DNA of 5,036 bases, taken from positions 1 to 5,036 of the forward strand of contig CAJAHC010000078.1 in the NCBI GenBank assembly GCA_903939355.1. The letters are read 5' to 3'. The stretch's first letter is position 1. The number at the start of each line of letters is the position of its first letter. Under the pieces are notes generated by a model that saw nothing but the letters and a program-made list of their open reading frames with translations, had not been told where the DNA came from and ran no database searches. Both the position numbers and the translations under genes were made by a program. This document shows positions 4,826-5,036 of this stretch, piece after piece. Origin of the DNA: an uncultured Methylococcaceae bacterium. GTDB lineage: Bacteria > Pseudomonadota > Gammaproteobacteria > Methylococcales > Methylomonadaceae.

Positions 4826-4832
4826 GTCTTCT

Positions 4833-4961
4833 TTAGCCACTGCCGCCAGTATATTCATCTGGACGGTATTGTCGATGTAACAAAAGTCCCAACTGGTTTT
4901 CTGGTAAACCATCGCGTAGCAAGGCAGAAATTAAAATATTGGTATCAATTAAAACTCTCAT
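4833..4961 (-). pseudogene. Truncated PIN-domain toxin (VapC-like)
   Basis: From the ATG at 4961-4959 the frame gives 42 residues and a TAA at 4835-4833. Residues 1-21 (MRVLIDTNILISALLRDGLP and E) are a textbook PIN-domain start: strand 1 plus LIDTN with the first catalytic Asp at position 6. PIN ribonuclease toxins are about 130-150 residues, and the other acidic residues of the Mg2+ site are absent here. After residue 21 the sequence (residues 22-42) no longer resembles a PIN domain. A REP copy lies immediately beyond the stop. The ATGA overlap with the upstream gene is the usual toxin-antitoxin layout. The remnant should have no nuclease activity. Confidence 0.7.
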
Positions 4962-5036
4962 GAACCGCTTCGATACGCCTCAATCTCAGCGGCAATCTCT
5001 GCTTCGGTCATATTTTTTGCTTGCGGTAAGCTTTGG
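4958..5036 (-). CDS. C-terminus of a probable antitoxin (partial)
   Basis: Minus-strand frame entering from the right edge: the last 25 residues read QSLPQAKNMTEAEIAAEIEA then YRSGS, with TGA at 4960-4958. The acidic, helical AKNMTEAEIAAEIEAYR end resembles C-terminal toxin-binding tails of small antitoxins paired with PIN toxins. The ATGA overlap with the following PIN gene supports the pairing. The DNA-binding domain lies outside the window, so the family (Phd/YefM, AbrB-like or RHH) cannot be decided. Whether the antitoxin itself is intact is unknown. Confidence 0.6.
   Translation of the reverse strand, partial: QSLPQAKNMTEAEIAAEIEAYRSGS

Larger units (their letters stand above)
4426..4832. 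other. Gene-free repeat block between the unknown gene and the PIN remnant
   Basis: About 400 bp, again G/T-rich on the plus strand. It contains an inverted REP pair (4435-4518), the long-tail REP copy (4485-4550), a GTAGG-type motif (4591-4614), a decayed copy of part of the first block (4723-4754) and a short-tail REP copy (4770-4825). The open frame 4694-4963 on the plus strand runs through the repeat and antisense to the PIN remnant, and is not considered a gene. Between 4615 and 4710 I see nothing recognisable. Confidence 0.65.

Noticed and set aside
4694..4963. Plus-strand frame of 89 codons
   Set aside because: It runs through a REP copy and then antisense to the PIN toxin remnant; no ribosome binding site or homology is seen.

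Overview
The window looks like an accessory region of a moderately AT-rich gammaproteobacterium. The palindromic repeat types resemble those I associate with repeat-laden genomes such as Methylococcales and their relatives, but no marker gene here fixes the taxonomy. No rRNA, tRNA or CRISPR array is visible.

Left part (1-2330, minus strand): the end of a surface-polysaccharide (O-antigen or exopolysaccharide) cluster. In transcription order it holds a C-terminal remnant of a HisF-like amidation protein (WbuZ type, 2136-2324), an intact Wzx-type flippase (831-2108), a class I SAM-dependent methyltransferase interrupted by an in-frame TAA (171-713), and the first 55 residues of a membrane protein that runs off the window (1-165). 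WbuZ-type proteins act in sugar amidation during polysaccharide synthesis, and Wzx flips lipid-linked oligosaccharide units across the inner membrane. The methyltransferase family recurs in such clusters.

Middle part (about 2325-3717): roughly 1.4 kb without a credible gene, very rich in G and T on the plus strand and full of repeats. It holds a single copy of a REP-like element with a GATGGGT/ACCCATC stem (2538-2603), a double-hairpin repeat (2871-2917), a 57-bp tandem array of the same REP core (3011-3214) flanked by imperfect 40-bp direct repeats, and several short palindromes.

Right part (3718-5036): a plus-strand gene of unknown function with a good ribosome binding site and ATG, but an amber codon at codon 5 (3733-4425). 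A second repeat block follows (4435-4825), with an inverted REP pair just after the stop. At the edge, on the minus strand, is a toxin-antitoxin-like pair with ATGA overlap: the tail of an antitoxin and a PIN-domain toxin cut down to 42 residues, ending next to another REP copy.

The overall picture is of a decaying junction. Four of the six recognisable genes are broken (two by single nonsense codons, two by truncation), and the truncations lie beside repeat elements. I do not see a convincing new multi-gene system. The most interesting material is the modular REP family, its local tandem amplification, and its association with broken genes.
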